Assembly (NCBI GenBank): GCA_027972325.1
Contig: JAPMOS010000228.1
Span: 22,501-45,954 of the forward strand
Source: Paratrimastix pyriformis
Lineage: Eukaryota > Preaxostyla > Paratrimastigidae
DNA length: 23,454 bases
Reading direction: 5' to 3'
The translations under genes were made by a program, and so were the position numbers. Each line of letters starts with the position of its first letter. The first letter of the stretch is position 1. Below are positions 1-9,999 of the stretch, piece after piece. Below the pieces are notes generated by a model, which was not told the DNA's origin, searched no databases, and worked only from the letters and a program-made list of their open reading frames with translations.

Positions 1-1236
1 TGCGCGCCCCTCCTGACACTGGGCCTGCTTTGCTGTTGCTCGCCTTGAGTTTCAGCCTCTACACCCGCACCCAGGAGCCGCCGCGCCAGGCGGCCCGCTC
101 GGCCACCAGTCGTTGGGGCCGCTGGCGGTGAGGCGCTGCCCGCTGCGCGTGGCATATTGTTCGCATGATGGCGGGTCCGGCGATCTGGACCAGCTGCTCC
201 TACGGCGGAACACCTTCTTCAGTCCTTCAGTCCCGCATCCGGTGGCTGATCCCCGAACGAAAAGCGGTGGAGACAAGGTCCGTTGTGGTGTTGCCGCACA
301 CTCATTGCTTCTCTTCCCCTCATCCGACTCGTGGCGCCTTCTCCTCCGACTCCACCCTTGCAGCCACACCCCATCGCCACGCCCCTTGCCACTTCATCCT
401 CCCTGCCTTCACCACACCCGCGCAAAACACCAGCTGTCACTGACGAAGGGACGACCAGCAGTGTCAGGCCTATGCCGCAGCCTGTCGTCTCCGGCCTCGA
501 ACACAACCGACCCCGTTGGATGGCCGGTCGCGCATGTTGGGAGATGCGCCCGAGCCCGCGCTCGTCCCCTTCCCACCCGCAGGTGACTGCTGATCGTCGA
601 GGCCTGGCATCCCCGCCCCTGGCACCCTCGCGCCACCTCGCACCTTCGCACCCTCCCACCCCCTCGCACCCCCTCGTTCCTTCTCCTCACCGCGCCTCCA
701 TCGACCCTACGTCACACGCCCCAGCCTTTGCAGCGGCTCATGAGTCCCCGTCTCCACTGCTTTCATTCTCCTGAATAGATCGCGCGCATCAGGCGACAAG
801 GAATCGGCAGATATTTGGCACTGCCTCGAAGGGAGCGCCCGCCTTGACACCAGCCCGCGTTTCAGGCTTCTCAGACTAGCATCCCATGCAAAGTCTGAAT
901 GCTCGCATTGCTCCGCCCCCTCCCCCGCCCCCCCTCCCCTTCCCCCCAGACAATGATCGTAAGATGATGATGAATTATGATGGTGATGATGGTGGATGTC
1001 ATGCTGCTGAGTAAGTGACTGTATGGCGATGACGATGATCACCTTATCACCCTTGTCGTCCGTTTTTTGGTTTGGTCTTTCGCCTTCGTCATTATTGCAA
1101 ACACAAGGAAGAGGGTTCCTCGGGGGAAATTGTCGCAAAGAAAAGCCCACCAGGCCCTTTTTGTTCCTCTCTATTTACAGATGTACAATTCCCGGCCAGA
1201 CCGCGGGCGGTGCTGGGCGGCTGATCCGAGCGGCTG
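1..1236. other. No supported gene; C-rich intergenic DNA
   Basis: Several overlapping frames of 90-180 codons are open here on both strands, but none shows a recognisable domain or typical protein composition; they are rich in Pro, Arg, Ser and His as expected from C-rich DNA. Around 595-690 there is a run of repeated CACC/CCTCGCACC-like units, and 905-950 is almost pure C with T. The stretch 960-1030 holds a GATGATG-type short repeat. The part next to 1237 is the 3' flank of the minus-strand multi-exon gene. Confidence 0.4.
1173..1179 (-). terminator. Possible polyadenylation signal
   Basis: On the minus strand the motif TGTAAAT lies about 57 bases after the stop codon of the multi-exon gene ending at 1237. 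It resembles polyadenylation signals of several protists and green algae. Only position and likeness support it. Confidence 0.25.
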
Positions 1237-1980
1237 CTACTTTGTTTCGGGTCCGCTCACTCGCTGCCGCACCCTCCTTTCTGGGGCGGGCACGGCTGGT
1301 TTGGCAGGCCCCGCAGTCATGGCACGCAAAGCGGCCATCCGCCGCCGTGCCGTGCTGATCGGGACCGGCGGCTCAGCATCAGCATCATCAGTCTCGGAAG
1401 GAAATGGATGCTTCGCGGGAGTCACTCGTTCGACCGGGATCGGCGGCACAGGCTCACGAAATGAGGCGGCATCCTGGGTGACTGAAATCGAAGGGGGCTG
1501 CGCACGAGTCGGAATCGGATTTGGGGGCTCAGATCCACCGAGACCATCCAACTCATCGACCACGTCGAGAGGTATTGGGCCGGCTTGCTGGTGCACAGCA
1601 GCGCGAGACTGACGGGTGGGGCGCTTCACTGCAGCCGTGACTCTGGGCACAAGAACCGTCACCTCAGGCAGCGTTAGGGGCTCTCCGTGGTCGTCTGACA
1701 GAATTGGTCGTGGCCCGAACTCTCCAGGGACACCTCCGACGGCAAAGTCGGCGTAGAGTGTTTTGATTTTCTGTTGGAATGCTTGAAGATATGTGGCGCA
1801 ACGAAAGCGCAGACCTTTCTGCGCTCCTCTGGGTATTGTGTTCGCGGTACCCCTTCGAGAGACTCGGCAACCTTATCGTTCGGAAGCTGCCAGGTGATGC
1901 TGATTTCGCCGCCGGCTTCAGGGCGGCTCATTTTGATTTCGTCTCCCCGGAAGACGAAGCTGTTGAACTGGGGGGGGAGG

Positions 1981-2048
<68 letters not shown>

Positions 2049-4530
2049 TCCGTGTCCGCGACCGTGTTTGGGGTGTGCTGGGTGTGATGGATGGGATGGT
2101 GTCCGGACAGACTTTTGTGATTTCATCTGGTTTCGGGAGGAAACACGTCCTTTTGTAGTCATCAACGGAATAGCGTGTTTCAGTCTCTGCATAACGTTCG
2201 TAGACTTGTTCCATGGCGGCCAGAGTCAAGATGGTGCTTTTCTGGTAGGCTCGACCCAGGGCGCTGAAGAGCCGGTCAGCGTCGCCTTTGCTGTGGCCGG
2301 CGACGGTGAAAACCAGCTCGACAGTTTGGAGTTGACACTCTTTGAATCGTGTCTGAGCATGCTGCAGATTGAAGAGGGCGTTCCACACTTCCTCCTCGTC
2401 GTCGGGGTTTTGCGCCACTTCCAGCTTTGCGTGAGTCGCGGCTTCCGCCATCCGCTCGGCACAAAAGTTGAGCACCGTTGTGTTCTTGTTCGTTGCTTGG
2501 AGGAAAAGATGTGAATCATCCTCAGGGCAGTCTGCGGGACCGACCTGCATTGTCCATTACAATGGTTAGGTTGGTGACGGGGTCTCCCGCATCGAGGCGC
2601 GATCGGAGCCAACTGTGTGGAAGTGGTGGGGAAGTGTCGTTTGTGAGTCGTTTTTGTGTTATCATCGTGTGATATTGATGCTTTTCTTTTCCCTTCCCCA
2701 TCTTCAGTTCCCGTCTGTGGCCGACGACAGGCGACAAGGCACCGCGCTGAAGGAAATCAACAAGCTGATTCGACAAGTGAGCCACTGGGGAAGTCAAGTC
2801 TGTGCTTCCGCTCCGTCATCTGTGCGTTTTCGTCAGGGTGTCGTCAGTGTGTCGTCGTGTGTCGTCTATGTGTCGTCTCTGTGTCGTCTCTGTGTCGTCT
2901 CTGTGTCGTCTCTGTGTCGTCCGTGTCTCGTCCGTGTCTCGTCCGTGTGTCGTCCCTGTGTCGTCTGTGTGTCGTCCCTGTGTCGTCTGTGTGTCGTCTG
3001 TGTGTCGTCTGTGTGTCGTCTGTGTGTCGTCTGCGTGTCGTCTGCGTGTCGTCTGCGTGTCGTCTGCGTGTCGTCTGCGTGTCGTCTGCGTGTCGTCTGC
3101 GTGTCGTCTCTGTGTCGTCTCTGTGTCGTCTCTGTGTCGTCTCTGTGTCGTCTCTGTGTCGTCTCTGTGTCGTCTCTGTGTCGTCTCTGTGTCGTCTCTG
3201 TGTCGTCTCTGTGTCGTCTCTGTGTCGTCTCTGTGTCGTCTCTGTGTCGTCTCTGTGTCGTCTCTGTGTCATCTGTGTGTCGTCTCTGTGTCGTCTCTGT
3301 GTCGTCTCTGTGTCGTCTCTGTGTCATCTGTGTGTCGTCTCTGTGTCGTCTCTGTGTCGTCTCTGTGTCGTCTCTGTGTCGTTTGTGTGTCGTCTCTGTG
3401 TCGTCTCTGTGTCGTCTCTGTGTCGTCTCTGTGTCGTCCGTGTGTCGTCCGTGTGTCGTCGTCCGTGTGTCGTCTCTGTGTCGTCTTGTTGCCCATTGTG
3501 TGTCGTCTCTGTGTCGTCTCTGTGTCCTCTGTGTGTCCTCTGTGTGTCGTTTGTGTGTCGTCTCTGTGTCGTCTCTGTGTCGTTTGTGTCGTCTGTGTGT
3601 CGTCTCTGTTCTCTCTCGCGCACCTCATCAGGCCTGTACACAAGTGGTTGGCATTCTTCGGCCCCCCGGTGGTTTCCTCGAAGAGGTAGACGGCTGACCG
3701 GGGCGGATCCTTGAGCTTCCCTCCCTCATGTCCCTTCGGCGGGGACCAGGAGGTCGCGTCTGCGATTCCCAGGCAGAACACTCGCCGCCTGGGCATGTAG
3801 TAGACCTTGTTCACCTGGCGCCGACCCCACTGCCCCCGCCGCGCAAGGGAGTGTGGTGAGGCACATGCCCAGGGGGAGGCGCCGCTCACGGACCTGTGGG
3901 ATCAACCTGTCTTGCATGAAGTCGACGTGGACGACCGTGTGCTTTTCGCTCTGAATTCGTCGTGAATTATTGTCTGTCTGATGACGTGAGCAGACTTGTG
4001 CCTTGGTCAGTTCCTGTTGGAGCTGGGCTTCCAGCCCGAGGTCTGACTCGGCCTGTGCCTTTTCCAGGTCGGCCTTGAGGGTCTCGACCCTCAGGGCATC
4101 CATGTAGGCCTCGTGCTTTCGGTCCAGGATCGCTTGGTGGGTTGCCGCAACCAGATCCCTGTGATGGATGAGCTCTTCCTCAAGGGCTGCTTTCTCCTGG
4201 ATCAATGTAGGGGGTACTGCTTGCTCGCGCTCTATCAAATAGTGGTGGGGTTGCAGTGCGCTGGTGGCTGACCTGTGTAGCCTTTGATTTTTTGATTCGA
4301 CTCCTCGATCCGGGCATGGAGTCGGGTGCACTCGTTGCAGGCATCTGTCACTGCCGGTGAGATCCCTATGGAGGAAGAGGAGTGCCGTGACCCATCTGTT
4401 TTTCCCACTCATGATAATTTCCCGCCCTCTGAATGCTGTGTGCACCAGTTTGGGGAGGAACTGCTTTGGCCTGCGGTCTCTCCGGACGAACCGAGGGCCA
4501 CCTTCCTCAGAGAACGGTCCGCTCCCCCCC

Positions 4531-4561
<31 letters not shown>

Positions 4562-6839
4562 ACACCACAACCACAACCACAATCACCACCCACCCAGCCA
4601 CCCCCACCCCCTACTCCCAATCAACAACATCAGAACTAACGCAGAACAATGAAACGGGCAGACCTGTATTCCGGAAATCCTCACGGAACCAGCGAGCAAC
4701 AGTCGCCCCGGACACAGCATCGCGGCCGCCTGAAATTGCACACAAACTGGCATGAGCCACCCATACAAGAAGCCGGGGGGCGGGTCCGAAAAGGCTGCAC
4801 AACCCCTCGTACAGACAAGTATTGACAAGATACTCGTTGAAGTGTTCCTCCAGGCTGGTGAAGAAGTGGCCGGCCGACTGCTTGACTCGTTCAATGGCGG
4901 GGATCAGGTAGGACGTTATCGTCCCGGGGTGTTTCTGCACGCGTCCGTTGGGGGTCGAGTGGCTGATCACCCAGGTGCCAAAAAGCCTTCGGGCCTCCTT
5001 GTCAGCGCGGTTGCTTGGCTTGCCCGTCAGTCCTGCGAGGACAAATCGGTCGAGACGGGTGACTGTTAGTGGGTGGAGCTCACCTGGATGGGAAGCGAGG
5101 GGAAGAACAGGGCATTTTGAGAAGACCATGTTTGGGCTTTGGGCTCACCACACTGCATTGGAAAGCGCGTTCAGCGTCTTCGCCGATGTCGAACAGTTGT
5201 TGAAGGACCCGAGCGCAAAGGCGCCTGTTCCCATTGGCATCGTAGAGGCTGAAAGGTGTGTGCGGATGACGGAAGAATGATTGTGATTGTCTGTTTGCGA
5301 TGTTCATGTCTCCGCATTTTCCCGCCGCCCCACTCGTGCAGGTTGCGCCGGCGACCCTGAGACTGCGCCAGCCGGGGCACGGCAGGAGGAACGAGTGTTC
5401 TGCCGATTGCAATCGTCGGATGACCCCCCACCCATCCAAAAGCCGTCCCCTTCCTCGGCTCCGCTCCCTGCACACCGGCTGGGCCCTGCCCAGGGTGGTT
5501 ATCTTCACGCCCTGCCCGGCCCTGGGTGGCCATTCTCACGGCCTCTCCCCCGCCCAGGGTGGTCATCATCACGCCCAGGGTGGTCATCCGCATCCCTTCC
5601 GTGCCCAGGGTGGTCCTCCTCACCCCCTCAGGGTGGCCATCCTTACCCCCTCAGCCCCGCCACACGCCCAGGGTGGCCATCCTTACCCCCTCAGCCACTG
5701 GGTGGCCATCCTCACCCCCTCAGCCGCACCAGCACGCCCAGGGCCGCCGCCCCACCACACGCCCAGGGTGGCCATCCTCACCCCCTCAGCCCCACCACGG
5801 TGGTCACCAGCACGCCCAGGGTGGTCCTCCTCACCCCCTCAGCCCGTCCAAGGTGGCCATCCTCAGCCCCTCAGCCCCACCACACGCCCCGAGTGGTCAC
5901 CAGAACGCCCAGGGTGGTCCTCCTCACCCCTCAGCCCCGCGCAGGGTGGCCATCCTCACGCCCTCAGCCCCACCACACGCCCAGGGTGGCCATCCCCGCC
6001 ACGCCCAGGGTGGCCATCCCCCGCCACACGCCCAGGGTGGCCATCCTCACCCCCTCAGCCCCGTCCAAGGTGGCCATCCTCAGCCCCTCAGCCACACCCC
6101 ACGCCCAGGGTGGTCACCAGCACGCCCAGGGTGGTCCTCCTCACCCCCTCACCCCCGCCCAGGGTGGCCATCCTCACCCCTCAGCCGCACCAGCACGCCC
6201 AGGGTGGCCATCCTCACCCCCTCAGCCGCACCAGCACGCCCAGGGCCTCCGCCCCACCACACGCCCAGGGTGGACGTCCTCAGCCCCGCCCAGGGTGGCC
6301 ATCCTCACCCCTCAGCCCCACCACACGCCCAGGGTGGCCATCCTCACGCCCTCAGCCCCGCCCAGGGTGGCCATCCTCACCCCCCTCCCCGTCCAAGGTG
6401 GTCATCCTCACCCCCTCAGCCCCGCCCAGGGTGGTCACCAGCACGCCCAGGGTGGCCACTCTCGCCCCCATCTTCACGCCCTGCTCCCCGCCCGGGGTGG
6501 CTATCCTCACGCCCTCAGCCCCGCCCAGGGTGGTCCTCATTCCCTCACCCCCCCCCCCCACCCACCCCCTCCAGCCGCCCAGGGTGGCCATCATGCCCGC
6601 CTTACAGTTGCCGTCGTGAACAATCGTGCCTGTTGGTTATCCTCGCATGCTGTTTGTGCCGGAACCCATCTCCTGCCGTGATCCCCTACGGACCCGGCCT
6701 GCGTCAGCTCTCGCTGCCTCTTGAACTTGGTCCGAATCTCCTCCTGCTCCTTCACGTCGGTCGTCGTTGCTAACTCCCTGTTCTTTGTCTCCTCCAGCAG
6801 GCGAAGGCGGGCGCTGTAATCTTCATACAGTTCCGTCTT
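1237..6839 (-). CDS. Multi-exon gene for an unrecognised helical protein, at least 749 aa
   Basis: I do not recognise the product. Exons, in coding order: 6839-6694, 5399-5364, 5248-5127, 5032-4827, 4470-4392, 4350-4273, 4216-3996, 3950-3894, 3829-3692, 2764-2736, 2612-2545, 2495-2113, 1967-1815, 1770-1237 (stop TAG). Every junction keeps phase and the lengths sum to 2250, so no frameshift is needed. The start is not found and more 5' exons are likely. The protein opens with a coiled coil (KEQEEIRTKFKRQREL), continues with helices (LQQLFDIGEDAERAF; IERVKQSAGHFFTSLEEHF) and a long Glu/Lys/Gln-rich coiled coil in exon 7 (LRVETLKADLEKAQAESD). A second helical unit in exon 12 (ADRLFSALGRAYQKS) follows, and the C-terminal 120 residues are Pro-rich and probably disordered. 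The helical layout could suit a BAR-like or cytoskeletal scaffold, but no signature proves it. No membrane segment is seen. Exons 1 and 10 and the start have the weakest boundaries. Confidence 0.72.
1968..2112 (-). repeat. Intron of 145 nt carrying a (CA)32 microsatellite
   Basis: The plus strand shows an uninterrupted GT dinucleotide run at 1984-2047 (64 bases). On the coding (minus) strand it is a CA run directly before the C-rich acceptor that ends in CAG at 1968. The intron starts GTCTG at 2112. The exons on both sides join in frame. The run reads as poly-Thr-His or poly-Cys-Val in naive translations, which is an artefact. Confidence 0.85.
2496..2544 (-). other. Short intron, 49 nt, GTCGG donor
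   Basis: It separates exons ending in MDNA and starting TNKNTTVLNF. Splicing GTCGG...CCAAG joins the frames in phase 1, whereas unspliced reading runs into a different frame. It is one of the cleaner tests of the GTC donor rule on this gene. Confidence 0.6.
2838..3612. repeat. 11-bp minisatellite, about 70 copies, in an intron
   Basis: The unit on the plus strand is GTGTCGTCTCT. Variants are grouped rather than mixed: units ending CTGT near 2985-3035, CTGC near 3030-3105, CTCT for most of 3105-3440, and CCGT near 2925-2960 and 3435-3475. The array lies in the 927-nt intron 3691-2765 of the minus-strand gene. Because 11 is not a multiple of 3, and the unit has no stop in either direction, long frames are open in several readings on both strands; they are not genes. 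Confidence 0.95.
4524..4565. repeat. Compound C24-(AC)n microsatellite
   Basis: Twenty-four consecutive C bases (4524-4547) are followed by an AC run and then by AACCACC-type units to about 4600. It sits in the 356-nt intron 4826-4471 of the minus-strand gene, upstream of the acceptor as read on that strand, where it is G-rich. No coding exon lies within it. Confidence 0.9.
5480..6600. repeat. GC-rich minisatellite, units of about 30-45 bp
   Basis: Core units such as CCCAGGGTGGCCATCC are repeated dozens of times, alternating with CTCACCCCCTCAGCCCC and CACCAGCACG segments. Unit length varies, so the array is a mosaic of two or three sub-units (GGTGGCCATCC, GGTGGTCACCAGC, GGTGGTCCTCC). It fills most of the 1294-nt intron 6693-5400 of the minus-strand gene. 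Frames of more than 400 codons rich in Pro, Gly and His run through it on the plus strand and are repeat artefacts. Confidence 0.95.
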
Positions 6840-7541
6840 CTTGCAGCAGCAGGTCTTCGATACCTTGTGCGGGATGAGGTATCGTGAGCGCCCCCGTTGT
6901 TTTGCCTCCTGACTCCGGCGGTGGTGGCGTTTTTTCTGGGTTGTGTGAGCAATGTGGTTTTTTTGTGTGGGACGACGCCGACCTTGTCCGGCATTTTTGA
7001 CGTGACTTGACAGTTGCGGCGATATCCTCGCACACTGTTTTCTGGTCTGCTCTTTGCTTTCTTTCTCGTTTTTGTGCAGCCTCGTGGGAGGCGAACTGAA
7101 AATTCCAAGAGGAGAATCTCAAAACGGTTTTACCCCTTCCCTCACCCACCCACACCCACTGCTTCAGAGCATCTTCGGAGCGATCACATCCACCTGGCCG
7201 GGCGTCCAGCTGCTTGGTTCCGTGTTTTCTTCGTTTCATTGCTTCATTGATTTTTTAATTCTTTTTCCTTCGTGTTGTTGTGCGTTGTTTCTTCGCTCGG
7301 CGCCATGTTTGGGTTGGTCTTCTGCTGTTCCAACACCAGAGATGCGTTGGCCAAACGGTCTGCGCCTCGTTCTCTGCACATTTCGACTGCATTTTTTTTC
7401 TCTCGCCGCCTTAGTCGTCAATTCGTTCATTCGACACTGCTCCAGTCCTGAGGCCATTTTCGTTTTTCGCACTCAGCCCTCACCCGTGGGCGTGGTCTGT
7501 GGCCTTTCTGTCACGCGCCCCTTCCAACCACTTGTCCCAGT
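6840..7541. other. No firm gene; possible 5' exons of the minus-strand gene
   Basis: The minus strand is purine-rich here and several short frames are open. One stretch near 7150-7215 on the minus strand (reading SSWTPGQVDVIAPKML) could be an exon, but its boundaries cannot be fixed. The plus strand 7220-7290 is T-rich. The region separates the minus-strand gene from plus-strand material and may include a divergent promoter, without a visible motif to prove it. Confidence 0.3.
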
Positions 7542-8424
7542 ATGTTGAGCTCCGGCTCCCCCGCGCAGCTGGGCGAGCGAGATCTCTCTCGGGATGAAGC
7601 CTCCCCTGCCTCTCGGGGAGGAGGCGGTGCGACGAGTTCGCTCAGGAACAGGTGACTGCCGCCCCTTCCGCCCGTGCGGCCCTCTCGACTTTTGCTGCCA
7701 TCACCCGCATTCCTCTCCACCATCATGAGACGGCACAACTGCAAACATGGCACTACCTCCGGCCGGCGACCATACGCCCCAGCTCACCCACGTTGCCCGC
7801 CGCCGCGACGTCTCCAGCCCCCCCCCCCCCCCCCCCCCCCCCCCCCGTTCCGAACGAGGTGCCCGGCAGCACGCCGACCAGCCACCGCCCCGAGGGCCGC
7901 AGATGCCGGGGCATTTCCACACCCGTGCCGTCCGCTGTTCCGACCCACGCCATCTCCGCCCGCCCCCAGCCCACCACCACCATCACACCACTCCGCGCCG
8001 CCATGCTACCACAGCCATGCTACCACAGCCCCTCGCATTCGCTGCCCACCACCCCGCGGCCCTTGTTCTCGCCCGCCAGCCCCCCCCGGCGCCGTCGTCT
8101 CTCCCCTCCCTATCGCCCCCCCCCCCCCCCCCCCCCGTGATGGCCGCCGCAGCCAGCTAGGGGCGGCGTCGGCTCCGACCGGGGCGATCGCGACCGCGAC
8201 AGAGGGCGAGCAGTCAGCGGGTAGGTCTGCCTACGCCGCGGCCGGCACGACAGCTGGTGGCGCTGGCCCAGGCCCGTACCAGAGCGCCCAAGCAGGAGAG
8301 GACCACCCAACGATCGGCCGAGAACCAGAGTCCACAGGAACAGCCGACCTGTCACAGACCGAGGTGGTTTCAGGTTTCGCCGGGGATCCTCGGAACGGAG
8401 ATGGCGAGACCGAGGCACCACCTC
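7542..8424 (+). other. Proline-rich low-complexity region with C29 and C21 tracts
   Basis: An ATG at 7542 opens a 37-codon Ser/Gly/Arg-rich frame that ends near a possible donor, and two frames continue through C29 (7818-7846) and C21 (8116-8136). The translations are Pro, Ala, His and Arg rich with no domain. I see no reliable exon. The C tracts resemble those in introns elsewhere in the window, so this is most likely intronic or intergenic. Confidence 0.35.
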
Positions 8425-8739
8425 CTCACTACTGGATCGTCCCGGACGGGCCTGTCGAGTGCAGGCAGCTGGACCGAGCTGCTCCACATGACAGCCGGGC
8501 CATGTCCCTGGCCCACGGCGAGCGAATCTCCCTCCCTGCCACAGGCGTCAAGCCTGCGCGTCGCCCTGCGCATCCCCCTGTTCACAACAGTTCTCCTCCG
8601 ACCTCTCATCCACCCCCCGTTCCATCCCACCCGCCTGCCCCGCTGGCCTTCCCTCAGGTTCCTCTTCGAGACGGCCAACTCCAACCCGGCCACCGTCACG
8701 CGCTGCGGAGTCGTCTCCTCTGATGGCATCGTCGGCCGC
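8425..8739 (+). pseudogene. Dynein heavy-chain AAA2-like fragment
   Basis: The first piece (about 8430-8545) reads HYWIVPDGPVE, then DSRAMSLAHGERISLP. The second piece (about 8659-8735) reads FLFETANSNPATVTRCG. In dynein heavy chains the AAA2 module has WIVFDGPVD, then an LDD-N/R-x-LTL-x-GERI segment, then LFE...ASPATVSRCG in the same order and spacing, so the match is specific. The pieces are divided by a C-rich stretch of about 110 bases ending in CCCTCAG, probably an intron whose donor is unclear. The Asp-Asp pair and the Trp after DGPVD are not preserved. No P-loop lies upstream and no AAA3 module downstream, although a full gene would need many kilobases on each side. It is therefore a relic, or an exon cluster of a gene I cannot otherwise see. 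Confidence 0.55.
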
Positions 8740-9909
8740 CCTCGACTCCTGCGTCGCGGCTCTTGATGGGCATCCGCCATGCTGATCCGGATGCTCCCCT
8801 CTGTCTGCCTTTTCCCAGCAACTTATGGTGGGGGCCAATAGCTCAAATAGCAGGTCTGCCCTCGGGCCAGGCGTCTTGCTTGCTCTGTGGCCGAGAAACT
8901 CTGAGGGGAGTTGATGATTTCCTTTCTCTCCGTGTTTTTTGGCTGCAGACTCTCTGCCGATTCCGCAACATGCGACAAAAACCGCGCTTCCCGGCGAGAG
9001 GCGTCCCTTGGTTCCGGTGTGCGGTCTTCGTCAGATGAACGTCCTGCACTTTGTGGAGTCCGCAGACGATGGGGGGATGCGGGCCATTTTCAGCGACTCA
9101 TCCAGGTCTTCTCTCCCTCCTGCCCCTCCCTCCCCTCACCCCCCCGCCCCCCCCAACTCGTTCATGCAGCGGAGCACGGCACAGCACAGCATGCCCATCC
9201 CTCGCTACTTCCTTCGGGTCGCCCTAGCACGCGCAGCACCACGCCTTCTCCGGTGCGCTTTCGGATGTCGTCTCGCGAGCCGCCGGGGCCACGATCGCCG
9301 TCCTCCGGGCCTTGGCAGCCCAGCTGCCGCCCATTCCCTGCCACCCGTGCTCCTGCTTCAATATGAATGCGCGTGGCTCGGGCCCTGACCCCGGTGGACG
9401 GTCGCGCGATCTGATCAATTTGTGCGCCTCTGGTGGTCTGCCGCATTCCGGGCTTGCTCCCCTCACATGCTGGATCCCCCCCAGGCACGAAAGACAGAGG
9501 CCGACCGAACCCAATTGCTCGTTGGCAGGTTCTCTTGGGGCGACTTTCGCAGTAACGGTCGGCTGGACAAAGAATTCGTGGTGTGCTTCGTTCAGCGGCC
9601 GCAATGTGATGGTCCCTCTGGTGTCTCCGCCCCGCTTTGGTATCATCCCCGGTCGTCCATGTCCAGGCCGGTCACCCGACAAAGCTGATCCTCTTCGCGG
9701 CAGTCCTACAGCATTTGTGCCGCCTCTGCCGCCTTCTTCGGCAGCTCGGGTTACATGCGCTCCTCCTGGGCGCCAGCTGCTCTGGGCGCCGCCAGGTCTG
9801 CTGCTCGTCCGCCGGGACGCGACCGGCATGTTTCTTTTAGTCGATGGCTCGTCTCGCGGGCTTTTTGCGGTTCGTGCCCTGTTTGCCTCGCCCTGCCTTC
9901 ACAGATGAG
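8740..9909 (+). other. Mixed region with weak exon candidates
   Basis: A stretch at 9036-9107 reads MNVLHFVESADDGGMRAIF and is followed by GTCTTC and a C/T-rich tract, as an exon and donor would be. Around 9540-9606 two frames give plausible but unrecognised peptides. Nothing is strong enough to call a gene, though some of these may be 5' exons of the FtsX-like permease gene. Confidence 0.3.
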
Positions 9910-9999
9910 TACCCGTCGCTGCGATCGCGGCGGGTCCGGAACAGTACTTCCGCGCGCGCGTCTTGGAAAACCTCCACGTGTTGTGTCCCCGCCGGCAAG

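Noticed and set aside
1918-2192. Poly-Thr-His or poly-Cys-Val protein segments
   Set aside because: Product of the intronic (GT/CA)32 microsatellite; splicing removes it.
2532-2544. A 13-nt intron (GTCGGTCCCGCAG)
   Set aside because: It would also keep frame, but a 49-nt intron from the same donor does so with a more ordinary length, so the longer one was preferred.
2838-3612. Possible CRISPR array
   Set aside because: Repeats are directly adjacent 11-mers without unique spacers, in an intron-rich eukaryotic context.
2615-3714. Plus-strand frames of about 295-360 codons rich in Cys-Val-Ser-Leu, and the minus-strand Asp-Thr-Glu/Arg-His frames opposite
   Set aside because: All arise from the stop-free 11-bp minisatellite and mirror its unit; no unique sequence supports a protein.
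5287-6773. Plus-strand frames of 415-464 codons, Pro/Gly/His-rich
   Set aside because: They translate the GC-rich minisatellite in three frames at once, and the array lies inside an intron of the minus-strand gene.
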